From positions 1 to 64,000 of the forward strand of contig CACMTJ010000003.1 in NCBI GenBank assembly GCA_902616595.1: a stretch of DNA of 64,000 nt, written 5' to 3'. Below, piece after piece: positions 11,822-23,255 of the stretch (positions are counted from its first letter, which is position 1; every line of letters starts with the position of its first letter). Source of the DNA: an uncultured Prochlorococcus sp. Its GTDB lineage: Bacteria; Cyanobacteriota; Cyanobacteriia; PCC-6307; Cyanobiaceae. The position numbers and the translations under genes were made by a program. The notes beneath the pieces were generated by a model. It had not been told where the DNA came from, searched no databases, and saw only the letters and a list, made by a program, of their open reading frames with translations.

Positions 11822-13558
11822 TTGATAGGAATAATGAAAGAAACAAGTCCCAAATCAAATAATGGAACAATTTTGGATATAAATGAATCTTTTAAAATTG
11901 AATTTGATCCTATCAGCGATGCGTTGGCAGCTATAAGAAATGGTGAATGCATAATTGTTGTAGATGATGAGAGAAGAGAAAATGAAGGAGATTTAATATG
12001 TGCGGCTCAGTTTGCGACTCCACAGCAAATTAATTTTATGGCTACAGAGGGACGTGGTCTTATATGTCTAGCAATGCAAGGTGAAAAACTTGACTCTTTA
12101 GATTTACCATTAATGGTAGATAGAAATACAGATGAAAATCAAACAGCTTTTACGATATCAATTGATGCTGGACCTGAAAATAATGTTACTACTGGAATTT
12201 CTGCTGAAGACAGGGCAAAGACAATTCAAGTTGCTATAAACCCAAATACAAAACCCGATGATTTGAGAAGGCCAGGACATATTTTCCCATTAAGAGCAAA
12301 GAAAGGTGGAGTATTAAAAAGAGCAGGTCATACTGAAGCGGCAGTAGATATTGCTGCAATGTCAGGTCTTTATCCCGCTGGAGTGATTTGCGAAATACAA
12401 AATCCTGATGGATCCATGTCAAGACTTCCACAACTTAAAGAGTATGCAAAACAATGGGGAATGAAATTAATATCCATAGCTGATTTAATTAGTTATCGTT
12501 TTCAAACTGAGAGATTTGTATTTAGAAAATCTGATGCGGTACTTCCAAGTATTTTTGGTAATTTCAAAGCTTATGGATATGTTAATGAACTTGATGGTTC
12601 AGAGCACGTTGCATTAGTTAAACAAAAATCATCAACTTTAAGCGAACCTGTACTTGTAAGAATGCATTCAGAGTGCTTAACTGGCGATGCTTTTGGATCA
12701 TTACGTTGTGATTGTAGACCTCAGTTAGAGGCAGCTTTGTCAAGGATAGAAAAGGAGGAAGAGGGGGTTGTTGTTTACTTGAGACAAGAAGGAAGAGGTA
12801 TTGGTCTAATAAATAAATTAAAAGCGTATAGTTTACAGGATGGTGGATTAGACACTGTAGAAGCTAATGAAAAATTAGGTTTTCCAGCTGATCTTAGAAA
12901 TTATGGAGTTGGAGCACAGATATTAACCGATCTAGGGATAAAGAAATTAAAATTACTTACAAACAATCCTAGAAAGATTGCTGGATTAGGTGGTTATGGA
13001 ATAGAGGTTATTGAGAGAGTTCCATTAGTAATTTGTCCAAACGATAATAATGCAGAATATTTGAGTGTAAAAAAAACGAAATTAGGCCACATGATTGATG
13101 AAGATAATCCTAATTCCAGTAATATCGATCCATTTATTTCAATTTTTCTTGACGGAGAATATAAATCTATTGATCTAGTTCCAATAAAAAATAACGTTAT
13201 TAAATTCTGTAATGAAAATAACATCAATATTAAACTAGAGAGTACACCAAGATTATTGGCTTTTTGGAATAGACCAAAATTAGTTTGGCGAATTTTGCAT
13301 GATCAGAATAGAACCAATTCCAACATTACTGATGAAGAAATAAAAAATATAGAATTATTTATTCAGTTTTTATCCAATTATCAAAATAGTACAAAAATTG
13401 GAATTATTGTTTCTAGAAATATTGAACAGGCATTACACCCAAAAAATAGCATCAAATTAATCCATACTAAATTTACTATTAATAATGAATTATTATATTC
13501 ATCTACAAGAAAATTTAATCTAGATAAAGAGACATTTAGTATTGTTTTTGAAGGCTAA
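11822..13558 (+). CDS. ribBA: Bifunctional 3,4-dihydroxy-2-butanone-4-phosphate synthase / GTP cyclohydrolase II, with an extra C-terminal region
   Basis: [14 protein letters not shown] (RibB); [16 protein letters not shown] and [11 protein letters not shown] (RibA). Confidence 0.96.
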   Translation: MIGIMKETSPKSNNGTILDINESFKIEFDPISDALAAIRNGECIIVVDDERRENEGDLICAAQFATPQQINFMATEGRGLICLAMQGEKLDSLDLPLMVDRNTDENQTAFTISIDAGPENNVTTGISAEDRAKTIQVAINPNTKPDDLRRPGHIFPLRAKKGGVLKRAGHTEAAVDIAAMSGLYPAGVICEIQNPDGSMSRLPQLKEYAKQWGMKLISIADLISYRFQTERFVFRKSDAVLPSIFGNFKAYGYVNELDGSEHVALVKQKSSTLSEPVLVRMHSECLTGDAFGSLRCDCRPQLEAALSRIEKEEEGVVVYLRQEGRGIGLINKLKAYSLQDGGLDTVEANEKLGFPADLRNYGVGAQILTDLGIKKLKLLTNNPRKIAGLGGYGIEVIERVPLVICPNDNNAEYLSVKKTKLGHMIDEDNPNSSNIDPFISIFLDGEYKSIDLVPIKNNVIKFCNENNINIKLESTPRLLAFWNRPKLVWRILHDQNRTNSNITDEEIKNIELFIQFLSNYQNSTKIGIIVSRNIEQALHPKNSIKLIHTKFTINNELLYSSTRKFNLDKETFSIVFEG

Positions 13559-13562
13559 ATTA

Positions 13563-14000
13563 CTATTTTAAAGTTGCCTTTAAAATTTTTGACCCATTAG
13601 TAAGCTTTAGCACTACATCCATATCATCAGTCTTACCAAATACAGTATGAACCCCATCGAGATGAGGCTGTGGTTCGTAAACTATGAAAAACTGACTTCC
13701 ACCTGTATCCTTTCCTGCATGAGCCATAGAAAGTGAACCTTTTAGATGTTTATTGGAATTAATTTCACATTTTATATTATATCCAGGCCCACCAGTTCCA
13801 GGCATACCTGATGCTCCATCTCGAGTATTTGGGCATCCACCCTGAGCCATAAATCTAGGAATGACTCTGTGAAATGCTAGACCATCATAAAAACCATCAC
13901 TAATTAGGCTCGTGAAGTTTTTAACTGTATTAGGTGCGTCGTCAGAGAAAAATTCAATATTAATGTTCCCAACTTCTGTTTCAAATAATGCAGTTGTCAT
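13563..14000 (-). CDS. Peptidyl-prolyl cis-trans isomerase, cyclophilin type
   Basis: [44 protein letters not shown]. Confidence 0.95.
   Translation of the reverse strand: MTTALFETEVGNINIEFFSDDAPNTVKNFTSLISDGFYDGLAFHRVIPRFMAQGGCPNTRDGASGMPGTGGPGYNIKCEINSNKHLKGSLSMAHAGKDTGGSQFFIVYEPQPHLDGVHTVFGKTDDMDVVLKLTNGSKILKATLK
13565..13590 (+). terminator. Terminator-like hairpin of ribBA, inside the 3' coding end of the convergent cyclophilin gene
   Basis: ATTTTAAAG-TTGC-CTTTAAAAT, 9-bp perfect stem followed by TTTT on the + strand. Confidence 0.55.
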
Positions 14001-14037
14001 CTTTTATTATTTTAGTAATTAATGAATATTTTAGTAG

Positions 14038-14421
14038 CTAAAGCAACTTTTCAAGGTTTTCCTTAATAGTATTTATATCAATGCTATCTTTATTACTATT
14101 TTTGTCTTTCTCCCAATTTTCAACTTCTAGGTTTTTCTGGGGTGGTGAAATTAATAACCGATCTTCTGCGGTTTTAGGTACAAAATTTTTTTCTACTAAT
14201 TTGCATTCATAATCTAATTTAATACAGAAATCTTTTATTTCCTCTATATTAATCATCTCAACCATTGGCAAAGGAAAATCTTGAGCTTCTAGAAGACCAC
14301 AATATCTAGTTGCATCATCCTTATCTTCAAACATAAGAACGATTGTCCTTCCTTTAAGTTCGATTGAGTGAATTCCTTCCTTATCTGTTCCTGAATTATA
14401 TAAAAGAACAAATACGTTCAT
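14038..14421 (-). CDS. DUF3110 family protein
   Basis: MNVFVLLYNSGTDKEGIHSIELKGRTIVLMFEDKDDATRYCGLLEAQDFP is typical of cyanobacterial DUF3110. Confidence 0.75.
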   Translation of the reverse strand: MNVFVLLYNSGTDKEGIHSIELKGRTIVLMFEDKDDATRYCGLLEAQDFPLPMVEMINIEEIKDFCIKLDYECKLVEKNFVPKTAEDRLLISPPQKNLEVENWEKDKNSNKDSIDINTIKENLEKLL

Positions 14422-14454
14422 AAGTGTCGATTTTTCTATTTATATAATATTTGA

Positions 14455-15381
14455 TTAAGAATCAGAAAGTGATAATTCTTGTAATCTTGTATATAAAGCA
14501 ATTTCTTCATCATTAATATCAGCAGGTATCACTACCAGGATTTCAACATACTGATCACCTACATTATCTTCGAAAGTTAAACCCCTCCCTTTCAAACGTA
14601 ACATTCTTCCCGTAGATGATTTTGGTGGTACTTGGAGTGTGACATTTCCATCAAGGGTAGGGACCTCTACTGCACAACCAAGAAGAGCATCATGAGGAAA
14701 TAACTCTAATTTATATAGAACTCTTAAACCATCAATTCTTAGACCACTTTCCGTTTGAACTTTTAACTGTAGATAATGATCTTTACCTCCTCTTGCAATA
14801 TTTTCAAGTCTTAATCGCCATCCATCTCCAGCGAAAGGAGGTGTATCAACTTCTACTATAGTTTCATCTTCAAGCTCAATTAAAATTGAAGCTCCATTTA
14901 AGGCCTCTTCAGGGGTTAATTCTATAACTGTCTCAATATCTTGGTGGAGTTTAACTGGTGGCGGCTCTTCTGGAGAGGTTGTAGGGTATTCATAATGATT
15001 AAATTCATCATTATATGTATTTTTCGATTCATCCTCATATGGTTCGTTTTCATACTCATCGGAATTCTTTGGTGAGTATTCATATCCAAATAATGAATCA
15101 AGATAATCTTCAAAATCAGGAAAACCAGTCTTAAAATTATTATTTTCGTTATCACCATGGACATTTTCATCCCCACTATTTTTTCTTACATTAGGATCAC
15201 GTAGATATTCGTATGCTTCGTTAATTAATTTAAATCTTTCTTCCGCATTAATATCATTTTTATTTAAATCTGGATGCCATTTTCTTGCCTCTCTTCGAAA
15301 AGCCTTTTTAAGTTCTTTATCATCAAAATCATGGGATAAACCCAAAATCGACAAATAGTCTTTTTTAGAGGAAGTAGTCAT
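14455..15381 (-). CDS. dnaJ: DnaJ-like co-chaperone (J domain plus C-terminal substrate-binding domain)
   Basis: KDYLSILGLSHDFDDKELKKAFRREARKWHPDLNK; ORF track extends to 15414, but the Met at 15381 ([10 protein letters not shown]) is the more plausible start. Confidence 0.9.
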   Translation of the reverse strand: MTTSSKKDYLSILGLSHDFDDKELKKAFRREARKWHPDLNKNDINAEERFKLINEAYEYLRDPNVRKNSGDENVHGDNENNNFKTGFPDFEDYLDSLFGYEYSPKNSDEYENEPYEDESKNTYNDEFNHYEYPTTSPEEPPPVKLHQDIETVIELTPEEALNGASILIELEDETIVEVDTPPFAGDGWRLRLENIARGGKDHYLQLKVQTESGLRIDGLRVLYKLELFPHDALLGCAVEVPTLDGNVTLQVPPKSSTGRMLRLKGRGLTFEDNVGDQYVEILVVIPADINDEEIALYTRLQELSLSDS

Positions 15382-17362
15382 TGTCCCATGGATCATCGTC
15401 CCTAGAATTACCATACCTCGAATTTCGATAATTTCTATTCATTTGATTATCCCAAGGATCATCGTCCCAATAATCATCTGAAAAAAGTTCATCCTTTAAT
15501 GATCCAAATGTGTTTTTAATGCTTTGTAAGGGATTATTATCAGTTTTCTTTTCTGCTGCAAATTTTCTATTTAAGCCGAATAAAGCTTCTTGAAGAGCAC
15601 TTACTGAGATTTCTAATTCTTGAGGATCATCATCATCTATGTACTCTTCAACATCTTGAATTGCTAATTCAACGGCTCGTTGTTGTCTTTCAGCACCATA
15701 AGGGCCAAATTCCAATGAAGCATCTCTAAGTCTTCTCTCAGCTTGCGCAACAAGAGTTAATGCACTATTTTTTCTATCAATTACAGATCTTCTTTTTCTA
15801 TCTTCATTAGCTTTTTCTTTAGCTTCGTCAATAATCGAATTTATTTCTTGTTCGTTTAAATTAGACCCTCCAGAAATCGTAACTGTTTGCTTTCTTCCAG
15901 TGGTTCTATCAGTTGCACTTACTTCTAAAAGACCATTGGCATCAATATCAAATGCCACTTGGACTTGAGGTATTCCTCTTGGAGCTGGAGGTATTCCTGA
16001 TAGTCTAAATTTACCAAGTGATTTATTTTCAGAGGCTAAAGGCCTTTCCCCCTGCCGTACTTGAACAACCACTGATGATTGATTAGCTTCGGATGTACTA
16101 AAAACATCAGATTGTCTAACTGGTATTGGAGTATTACGAGGAATGAGTACCTTCATTAGACCACCAATAGTTTCTAAACCTAAAGATAAGGGAGTAACGT
16201 CATTTAGGAGTAAATCTTGTAAATCACCACTAATAATTCCAGATTGTATCGCAGCTCCAACTGCTACAACTTCATCAGGATTAACAGATTGACAAGGGTC
16301 ATTTGGAACAAGAGTCTTTACTAATTGTTGAACCATTGGGATTCTTGTGCTGCCACCTACAAGAACTACCTCATCAATATCATCTGCATTCCATCCAGAA
16401 TCATCTAAGGCTATTTGCACAGGCTCTAATAATCTATCTAAAAGATCTTGAGATAACGATTCAAATATTTTTCTATCTAAGGTCTCCTCAATATGTAATG
16501 GACCCTCTTTACTTGTGGTGATAAAAGGTAAGGATATTTTTGTTTTTTGCAATCCAGATAATTCACATTTAGCTTTTTCGGCAGCTTCAGTTAATCTCTG
16601 TAAAGCTTGTCTATCCCTTCTTAGATCAATATCGTGTTTAACTAGAAATTTTTCTGCAAGCCAATCAACTATTTTTGAATCAAAATTGTTTCCTCCCAGC
16701 TGAGTATCACCACAAGTGGCTTTTACATCAAATACACCATTAGAAATTTTCAATAATGAAACATCAAATGTTCCTCCTCCTAAATCAAAAACCAAAACAT
16801 TATTAGAAGAACTTTTTTCAAAACCATAAGCTAGAGCAGCAGCAGTTGGTTCATTTAGTATTCTATCTACTTTAATACCAGCTAATATTGCAGAATCCTT
16901 TGTAGCTTGCCGTTGAGATTCGTTAAAGTAAGCAGGAACAGTAATAACTGCAGAATCAACAGTATCTCCAAGATAAGTTTCAGCATCATTAATTAATTTT
17001 CTAATCAATGAGCTCACTAATTCTTCTGGTGCATACTCTCTTTCTGTATTTGGACTAAGAACCCTAACGCTTCCATTGGTATTAGCTTTAACGTTATAAG
17101 GAACAGAAATACTATTCTCATCTAATTCATCCCAGTCACTACCAATAAATCGTTTAAGGTTATAAAAGGTATTTTTAGGATTTAGAACAAGTTGTCTTCT
17201 CGCTTGGTCTCCTATTACTATTTCCTTGTCTTTTGTAAATCCAACTATTGAAGGTGTAGTTCTAGAACCCTCAGAATTTGCAATAACAATTGGACGTCCA
17301 GCTTCTATCACTCCAACAACAGAGTTAGTAGTACCTAAATCAATTCCAACTATTTGCCCCAT
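15365..17362 (-). CDS. dnaK: Molecular chaperone DnaK (Hsp70), DnaK2-like
   Basis: [48 protein letters not shown]; acidic DDDPWDN-rich C-terminus. Confidence 0.97.
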   Translation of the reverse strand: MGQIVGIDLGTTNSVVGVIEAGRPIVIANSEGSRTTPSIVGFTKDKEIVIGDQARRQLVLNPKNTFYNLKRFIGSDWDELDENSISVPYNVKANTNGSVRVLSPNTEREYAPEELVSSLIRKLINDAETYLGDTVDSAVITVPAYFNESQRQATKDSAILAGIKVDRILNEPTAAALAYGFEKSSSNNVLVFDLGGGTFDVSLLKISNGVFDVKATCGDTQLGGNNFDSKIVDWLAEKFLVKHDIDLRRDRQALQRLTEAAEKAKCELSGLQKTKISLPFITTSKEGPLHIEETLDRKIFESLSQDLLDRLLEPVQIALDDSGWNADDIDEVVLVGGSTRIPMVQQLVKTLVPNDPCQSVNPDEVVAVGAAIQSGIISGDLQDLLLNDVTPLSLGLETIGGLMKVLIPRNTPIPVRQSDVFSTSEANQSSVVVQVRQGERPLASENKSLGKFRLSGIPPAPRGIPQVQVAFDIDANGLLEVSATDRTTGRKQTVTISGGSNLNEQEINSIIDEAKEKANEDRKRRSVIDRKNSALTLVAQAERRLRDASLEFGPYGAERQQRAVELAIQDVEEYIDDDDPQELEISVSALQEALFGLNRKFAAEKKTDNNPLQSIKNTFGSLKDELFSDDYWDDDPWDNQMNRNYRNSRYGNSRDDDPWDNDYFL

Positions 17363-17576
17363 GATTTTAGATCGCTAAATTAAAGCAAAATTTACTAATA
17401 ATTTAATTAATTTTTATCTTAGATATTTACATATAATAGTAAAAATCAAATATTTTCAACTTAATTTAAATAAATAAGATTATTTATAACTTGTCAAAAA
17501 GATTACTATATTATTTTAAAAGATTCTTTAAAGACAAGGGTATTGATGTATTTAACCAAAATAAACTAATATAAAA

Positions 17577-17663
17577 CGGAGAGAGAGGGATTCGAACCCT
17601 CGATAAAGTTGCCCCTATACAGCATTTCCAGTGCTGCGCCTTCAACCACTCGGCCACCTCTCC
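17577..17663 (-). tRNA. tRNA-Ser(GGA)
   Basis: Reverse complement GGAGAGGTGGCCGAGTGGTTGAAGGCGCAGCACTGGAAATGCTGTATAGGGGCAACTTTATCGAGGGTTCGAATCCCTCTCTCTCCG folds as a class II tRNA: 7-bp acceptor with one G-U, anticodon GGA, long variable arm, GGTTCGAATCC T-arm. Confidence 0.97.
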
Positions 17664-17712
17664 CAAGATAACTATTTTAACCCTTGATCATCCCATTTTA
17701 GAGGAAAGTTAT

Positions 17713-18087
17713 TTGAAAAAGACTTTCACAGTCACGATAAAAAATAAGGAAACCGGAAAGGTCTACCAAGAGCAGGTTAATAGTGATGATTACATACTTA
17801 AGGAATTTGAAAAGAAAGGTTTCAAACTTGCATTTTCATGTAGAAATGGTTGCTGTACAAGTTGTGCAGTTAAAATTAAATCTGGTACCATACAACAACC
17901 TGAAGCCATGGGTGTATCTCAGGCATTAAAAGACAAAGGCTATGCACTTCTTTGTGTCGCTAAAGCAACTTCAGATCTTGAAGTAGAAACTACATATGAA
18001 GATGAAGTTTACGATTTACAATTTGGACAATATTTTGGGAGGGGAAATACAAGAGTTGCGCCACCTTGGGAATTTGAGGAAGATTAA
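17713..18087 (+). CDS. [2Fe-2S] ferredoxin, plant type with C-terminal extension
   Basis: CRNGCCTSCAVKIKSG...LLCVAKA cysteine pattern; TTG start. Confidence 0.92.
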   Translation: MKKTFTVTIKNKETGKVYQEQVNSDDYILKEFEKKGFKLAFSCRNGCCTSCAVKIKSGTIQQPEAMGVSQALKDKGYALLCVAKATSDLEVETTYEDEVYDLQFGQYFGRGNTRVAPPWEFEED

Positions 18088-18092
18088 CTATC

Positions 18093-18941
18093 ATGTTTGA
18101 ATTGAGTGAAATAGAGGAACTTGCAAATAAATTCAACTTATCCATTTTGTATGAAATAGCGAAGAATTCTGCTCAAATTGGTAATGAAATTTTAAAAGTT
18201 AATTACAATAAAATTCAGAAAATATCATCAAAGGGTAGGAAGGGTGATCTCGTTACCAATGTAGATTTAGAAGTTGAAAATAAAATAAAAGAATATTTAT
18301 TAAAAGAGACACCAAACATATCTATAAATGCAGAGGAATCGGGTATATTAACCAAATCTTCGGATTTAACGTGGTGTATAGACCCATTAGACGGTACAAC
18401 AAATTATTCCCATGGATATCCTTTTTTTGGTACTTCTATTGGTCTTGTATATAAAAATAAGCCGATTATAGGCGCTATATCAGTACCTTATTTAAATGAA
18501 CTATATTCAGCCTGTATAGGTTTAGGCTCATTCTGCAATGATAGTGAACTGAAAGTATCGAATCCCTCTAATCTTTCTGATAGTCTACTTGTAACGGGTT
18601 TCTCTTATGACAGATTTGAGACAGAGGATAATAATTATGCTGAATTTTGTTATTTAACACATAAAACTAGAGGTGTTAGAAGAGGAGGAGCAGCAGCAGT
18701 TGATTTAGCATTTGTTGCGGCAGGTAAGGTAGATGGATACTGGGAAAGAGGATTGGAAGTATGGGACCTAGCGGCCGGTGCTATTATTGTAAAAGAGGCT
18801 GGTGGTATTATTTCTGATTATCCATCAGGCGAATTTAATTTAAGTTCAGGGAGAATTTTAGCTTGTTCTCCCATGCTTGAGAATGAATTAAAAAATGAAC
18901 TAGATAAAGTTTCTCCATTTAAGAAAATTCTCTATACCTAA
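18093..18941 (+). CDS. suhB: Inositol monophosphatase family protein
   Basis: INAEESG, WCIDPLDGTTNYSHGYPFFGTSIGL, WDLAAGAIIVKEAGG. Confidence 0.93.
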   Translation: MFELSEIEELANKFNLSILYEIAKNSAQIGNEILKVNYNKIQKISSKGRKGDLVTNVDLEVENKIKEYLLKETPNISINAEESGILTKSSDLTWCIDPLDGTTNYSHGYPFFGTSIGLVYKNKPIIGAISVPYLNELYSACIGLGSFCNDSELKVSNPSNLSDSLLVTGFSYDRFETEDNNYAEFCYLTHKTRGVRRGGAAAVDLAFVAAGKVDGYWERGLEVWDLAAGAIIVKEAGGIISDYPSGEFNLSSGRILACSPMLENELKNELDKVSPFKKILYT

Positions 18942-18959
18942 AATTAGTAACATATTAAA

Positions 18960-20111
18960 ATGACAGATATAAAGGAAATTAAATTAGTCGATGTAAAAAA
19001 TAACTCAAACATCATAAATAATTTAAATAGTATTTATAAACTATGGGGATATGAAGAGGTTTCACCCTCATTTATAAATACCTTAGAGACCATAAAAGGC
19101 CGTGGTGTTATTGACGAAAATCAAGTTGTAGGAATAGTAAGTAATAATTCATTATGTCTTAGGCCTGAAATGACTACATCAATTGTTAAATTGTCATCTA
19201 CTAGATTAATAAATAAGAAAAGACCTATAAGATTATTCACCAATGGAATGGTTTTTGATAAAAAACACAATAATAAAAATTCATTTAAGTTACAAGAAAA
19301 ATTGCAGAGTGGAATTGAATTAATTGGATATGATACAAAATACCCAGAAATTGAAGTTATTAATATTTTGTTTGATTCAATTGAAAATATTAATTTGAAG
19401 GATGGTTGTAATTTATTTCTACTAGTAAGCACCACAAAAATAATGGATTTAATCTTAAATAAATATAAGAATAATAATTTTGAAGAAATCAAGAAAAGTC
19501 TGGTTAATTTTGATCAAGATAATTTATCTAAATTAGGAATAGATGAAGATGATAAATATATTCTTAAAGATCTTTTATTCACAAGAGGAGAGCCAATTGC
19601 AATATTAAAAAAATTAAAAACTATATATGGTACGAGTAAAACATTAGATGACTTAAATTTTTTATTTGAAACATTATCAAAAATATCAAAAAAATATAGT
19701 GTTAAATTACAACTTGATCCCACTTTTCAACCTCACTTGAATTTATATGAAGGAATAGTTTTTCAACTAATAGGGGATAATGGTAAAAATAAAAGCATCA
19801 TCGCAAAAGGCGGAAGATATGATGAGTTAGTAAGATCCTTTAGTCCTAATGAAAAAATATTTAATGGGATTGGATTTACAATTTCAGTTGACATTTTAAG
19901 AAATTTAATTAAGGAAGAAAAGACAAATAAAAAAAAGATTTTATTGATGTTTAAAGATTCTTATTTGTTAGAAAAAGCTATGAATGAACAAAAAGTACAA
20001 CAGAAAAAAGGAAATATTGCTGTCTTATATTTAAATCCATGTGACGACTTGGCTAAAGCCAATCAAATTATGAAAGAAAATAATTGTAGTGATATTTTGT
20101 GGGTTAAATAA
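18960..20111 (+). CDS. hisZ: ATP phosphoribosyltransferase regulatory subunit (HisRS-like)
   Basis: LCLRPEMTTSIVKLSSTRL, KGGRYDELVRSFSP, no anticodon-binding domain; about 383 aa. Confidence 0.88.
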   Translation: MTDIKEIKLVDVKNNSNIINNLNSIYKLWGYEEVSPSFINTLETIKGRGVIDENQVVGIVSNNSLCLRPEMTTSIVKLSSTRLINKKRPIRLFTNGMVFDKKHNNKNSFKLQEKLQSGIELIGYDTKYPEIEVINILFDSIENINLKDGCNLFLLVSTTKIMDLILNKYKNNNFEEIKKSLVNFDQDNLSKLGIDEDDKYILKDLLFTRGEPIAILKKLKTIYGTSKTLDDLNFLFETLSKISKKYSVKLQLDPTFQPHLNLYEGIVFQLIGDNGKNKSIIAKGGRYDELVRSFSPNEKIFNGIGFTISVDILRNLIKEEKTNKKKILLMFKDSYLLEKAMNEQKVQQKKGNIAVLYLNPCDDLAKANQIMKENNCSDILWVK

Positions 20112-20139
20112 AACCTTTATATATTATATTTAGGTTTTT
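20110..20139 (+). terminator. Candidate terminator downstream of hisZ
   Basis: AAAACCT...AGGTTTT 7-bp stem with AT loop and T-run, overlapping the hisZ stop codon. Confidence 0.4.
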
Positions 20140-20228
20140 AAATTCATATATTGTTCGGACAATACTCCTAATTAAACTTGATTAACTAGTTTTTACGAAA
20201 TAAGATTTAATATGTTTGATTTTTTTAA

Positions 20229-22133
20229 ATGGAAAAAGGCGAAATTCGTATTAATACCGAAAATATTTTCCCAATTATCAAGAAGGCAGTATATTCTGAC
20301 CATGAAATCTTTTTAAGAGAACTCGTTAGTAATGGTGTTGACGCAATTAGTAAAAGAAGAATGGCCTCTATGGCAGGTGATTGCGAAAATACTGAGGAAG
20401 CTCAAGTAAAAATAACAATTAACCGTGAAAAAAATACGTTAACAATTTCAGATAATGGAATTGGAATGAATGATGAAGAAATTAAGAAGTACATAAATCA
20501 AGTTGCATTTTCTAGTGCTGAAGAATTCCTAACAAAATACAAAAAAGATAATGATGAATTTATAGGTCATTTTGGACTAGGTTTTTATTCAAGTTTTATG
20601 GTGGCAGAAAGAGTTGATATATTAACTAAGTCGGCAATTGGGGAATCAAAAGCTTTCAAATGGTCATGTGATGGATCGCCAAATTTCACATTAGAGGAAT
20701 CAGAAAGAGAGACAATTGGTACAGATGTTATTCTTCACCTACTTGAAGAAGAAAAAGAGTTTATCGAGCCTGAAAGGATTAAATCACTAATAAAAAAATA
20801 TTGTGATTTTATGCCAATAGATGTCTTATTAGAAGGAGAGACAATTAATAAGAAAAATCCTCCTTGGAGAAAACAACCTAGTGAATTAAAAGATGAAGAT
20901 TATATTGAGTTATATAAATATCTTTACCCTTTCCAAGGAGATCCACTGTTATGGATTCATCTAAATACAGATTATCCATATGACATACAAGGGATATTGT
21001 ATTTTCCAAAGTTGTCAGGTAGAGCTGATTGGGAAAAGGGAGAAATAAAACTATTTTGCAATCAAGTATTCGTAAGCGATTCAATTAAAGAGATAGTACC
21101 AAAATACCTTTTACCTCTAAGAGGAGTTATTGACTCTACAGATATACCCCTAAATGTTAGTAGAAGCGCATTACAAACAGATAGAAAAGTAAGATCTATA
21201 TCTTCATTTATCTCAAAGAAAATCGCTAATAAACTTAAGGATTTGATAAAAAATTCTCCAGAATTTTATGCAGAAATTTGGGATTCAATCTCTGCTTTTA
21301 TTAAAATTGGTGTTATCGAAGATGAAAAATTTGCTGATTTAGTCAATAACAGTATAATTTTCGAAACAATAATAAATTCAGAGAAAGACGTAACTAAAGA
21401 TATTGAAAATAAATCTCTTATCAAGTCAAACGATAAATATTTCACAACTCTCGCAAATTACAAAGAGCGAAATAATTTAACTGATTCAAAAAAAATTGTT
21501 TACTGTTCAGATTTGATTGCACAGTCTAGTGCATTAAATATCTGTTTATCTGATAATAAAGAAGTAATAAAATCAGATCCCTTAATTGACGCACAATTTC
21601 TCCCATGGTTGGAAAGTAAAAATGAAGATTATCAATTCCAAAGAGTAGATTCAGAAATAAATGAACTAGAAGATAAAGAATCTAAGGAAATTGTAGATAA
21701 GGATGGCAAATCAAATACAGATAATCTTAGAGATACGATAGTTAAGGCTCTTAACAATGAGAAAGTAACAGTTAAAGTACAGTCACTTTCTAGTAAGGAC
21801 GCTCCACCTGCGATGATCTTGCTTCCAGAACAAATGAGAAGAATTAATGATATGGGAGCTTACATGGAACAAAAGATGCCAGGCTTACCTGAATATCATG
21901 TACTCTTAATTAACAAAGAACATCCTCTAATTGTTGGTCTTAATAAAATTACAGGAAACAAAATAATTATTGATAAAAAAGATCCTATTGAAAATCCATT
22001 GGCATCAAAAATTGCTAATCATGTTTACGATATGGCAAAGCTTTCCGTTGGCGGATTAGATCAAAAACAGATAATTAATTTACAAAATAATAATGCCGAA
22101 TTAATTTCTGAATTACTTAATTCAACAAATTGA
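20229..22133 (+). CDS. htpG: Chaperone HtpG (Hsp90)
   Basis: DHEIFLRELVSNGVDAI, ISDNGIGMNDEEI, GHFGLGFYSSFMVAE, LNVSRSALQTDRKV. Confidence 0.97.
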   Translation: MEKGEIRINTENIFPIIKKAVYSDHEIFLRELVSNGVDAISKRRMASMAGDCENTEEAQVKITINREKNTLTISDNGIGMNDEEIKKYINQVAFSSAEEFLTKYKKDNDEFIGHFGLGFYSSFMVAERVDILTKSAIGESKAFKWSCDGSPNFTLEESERETIGTDVILHLLEEEKEFIEPERIKSLIKKYCDFMPIDVLLEGETINKKNPPWRKQPSELKDEDYIELYKYLYPFQGDPLLWIHLNTDYPYDIQGILYFPKLSGRADWEKGEIKLFCNQVFVSDSIKEIVPKYLLPLRGVIDSTDIPLNVSRSALQTDRKVRSISSFISKKIANKLKDLIKNSPEFYAEIWDSISAFIKIGVIEDEKFADLVNNSIIFETIINSEKDVTKDIENKSLIKSNDKYFTTLANYKERNNLTDSKKIVYCSDLIAQSSALNICLSDNKEVIKSDPLIDAQFLPWLESKNEDYQFQRVDSEINELEDKESKEIVDKDGKSNTDNLRDTIVKALNNEKVTVKVQSLSSKDAPPAMILLPEQMRRINDMGAYMEQKMPGLPEYHVLLINKEHPLIVGLNKITGNKIIIDKKDPIENPLASKIANHVYDMAKLSVGGLDQKQIINLQNNNAELISELLNSTN

Positions 22134-22172
22134 GTCATGTGTTAAAATTTTTAAAGATATAATTCAATAAAT

Positions 22173-22409
22173 ATGTCAAGAGTTTGCGAACTTACTGGTG
22201 CAAAAGCTAATAACGGGATGGCAGTGAGTCACTCACATATTCGTACAAAAAAATTGCAGCAAGTTAATCTTCAAAAAAGGAAACTATGGTGGGAAGAGGG
22301 GAAAAAATGGGTAAATATAAAAATAAGTACCAAAACCCTAAAATCTATACAAAAAGTAGGTTTAGATAAATTTGCTAAATCAAATGGAGTTGATTTAAAA
22401 AAATTCTAA
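22173..22409 (+). CDS. rpmB: 50S ribosomal protein L28
   Basis: [46 protein letters not shown]. Confidence 0.98.
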   Translation: MSRVCELTGAKANNGMAVSHSHIRTKKLQQVNLQKRKLWWEEGKKWVNIKISTKTLKSIQKVGLDKFAKSNGVDLKKF

Positions 22410-22411
22410 AT

Positions 22412-22948
22412 TTGATGAGAAATTTAGTTGCAAGTATATTAATACCATTTATTTTCTTATTTAATTGTAATTCAGTCTTCTCTTTTGATTTTGCTCCTGA
22501 AATTGGAGATATAGCTCCCAACTTTCAGTTAGAAGGTTTTAATAAAAACATAAAAACAAAAACAACTTGGGAATTAAGTGATTTTCAAGGTAAATGGCTT
22601 GTTATGTATTTTTACCCTAAAGATTTCACAGCAGGCTGCACCCTTGAAGCTAAAGGCTTTTCAGAATTAAAAAAAGATTTTTCAAAAAATAATGCTGAAA
22701 TTGTTGGCATTAGCGCAGATAATCAAGATTCTCATGAAAGTTTCTGCAGCGAGAAGTCCATAAACTACACTTTATTATCTGATCCTGACGGAATTATTAG
22801 TGATAAATATGGTTCCTGGATTCCTCCATTCTCAGATAGAAATACTTTTTTGATTTCTCCAGATGGGGAAATTTCTTATAGATGGATTAGTGTTTTACCC
22901 ATAAATCATGCTAAAGAAGTTCTCAACGTTTTAAAGAAAAAAATATAA
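22412..22948 (+). CDS. Peroxiredoxin, AhpC/TSA (PrxQ/BCP-like) with N-terminal signal/lumenal region
   Basis: YFYPKDFTAGCTLEAKGF, VGISADNQDSHESFCSE. Confidence 0.93.
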   Translation: MMRNLVASILIPFIFLFNCNSVFSFDFAPEIGDIAPNFQLEGFNKNIKTKTTWELSDFQGKWLVMYFYPKDFTAGCTLEAKGFSELKKDFSKNNAEIVGISADNQDSHESFCSEKSINYTLLSDPDGIISDKYGSWIPPFSDRNTFLISPDGEISYRWISVLPINHAKEVLNVLKKKI

Positions 22949-22952
22949 AATT

Positions 22953-23255
22953 TTGCACGAATTATCATTTGGAACTTGGTTAATACATATCTCATCAGTA
23001 ATAGAATGGATAGTTGCCATTTTTGTCATAAAAAAAATTTCTACATATAAAAAATATAATTTATTTTTTTGGTTAAGCCTCGCTATGGTCCCAAATTTAA
23101 TAGGTGCTATGTGTGCGATCACTTGGCATATCTATGACAACCAGCAAAATCTTTACGGTCTAGTATCACTTCAAGGAATATTTACATTTATAGGAAATTC
23201 AACATTAGCCTTAGCAGCAATAAAGATTTTTAGAGGAAAAGAGACTTATGAATGA
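22953..23255 (+). CDS. DUF2499 family membrane protein
   Basis: HELSFGTWLIHISSVIEWIVA...MVPNLIGAMCAITWHIYDN; conserved in cyanobacteria and plastids; TTG start. Confidence 0.8.
   Translation: MHELSFGTWLIHISSVIEWIVAIFVIKKISTYKKYNLFFWLSLAMVPNLIGAMCAITWHIYDNQQNLYGLVSLQGIFTFIGNSTLALAAIKIFRGKETYE

Noticed and set aside
15382-15414. N-terminal extension of DnaJ-like protein
   Set aside because: Extra residues [11 protein letters not shown] are out-of-frame translation of the dnaK tail repeat; J domain begins after the Met at 15381.
17577-17663. tRNA-Ser as a possible genomic-island boundary
   Set aside because: Both flanks are core genes (dnaK, ferredoxin) with no integrase, direct repeat of the tRNA end, or atypical content visible.
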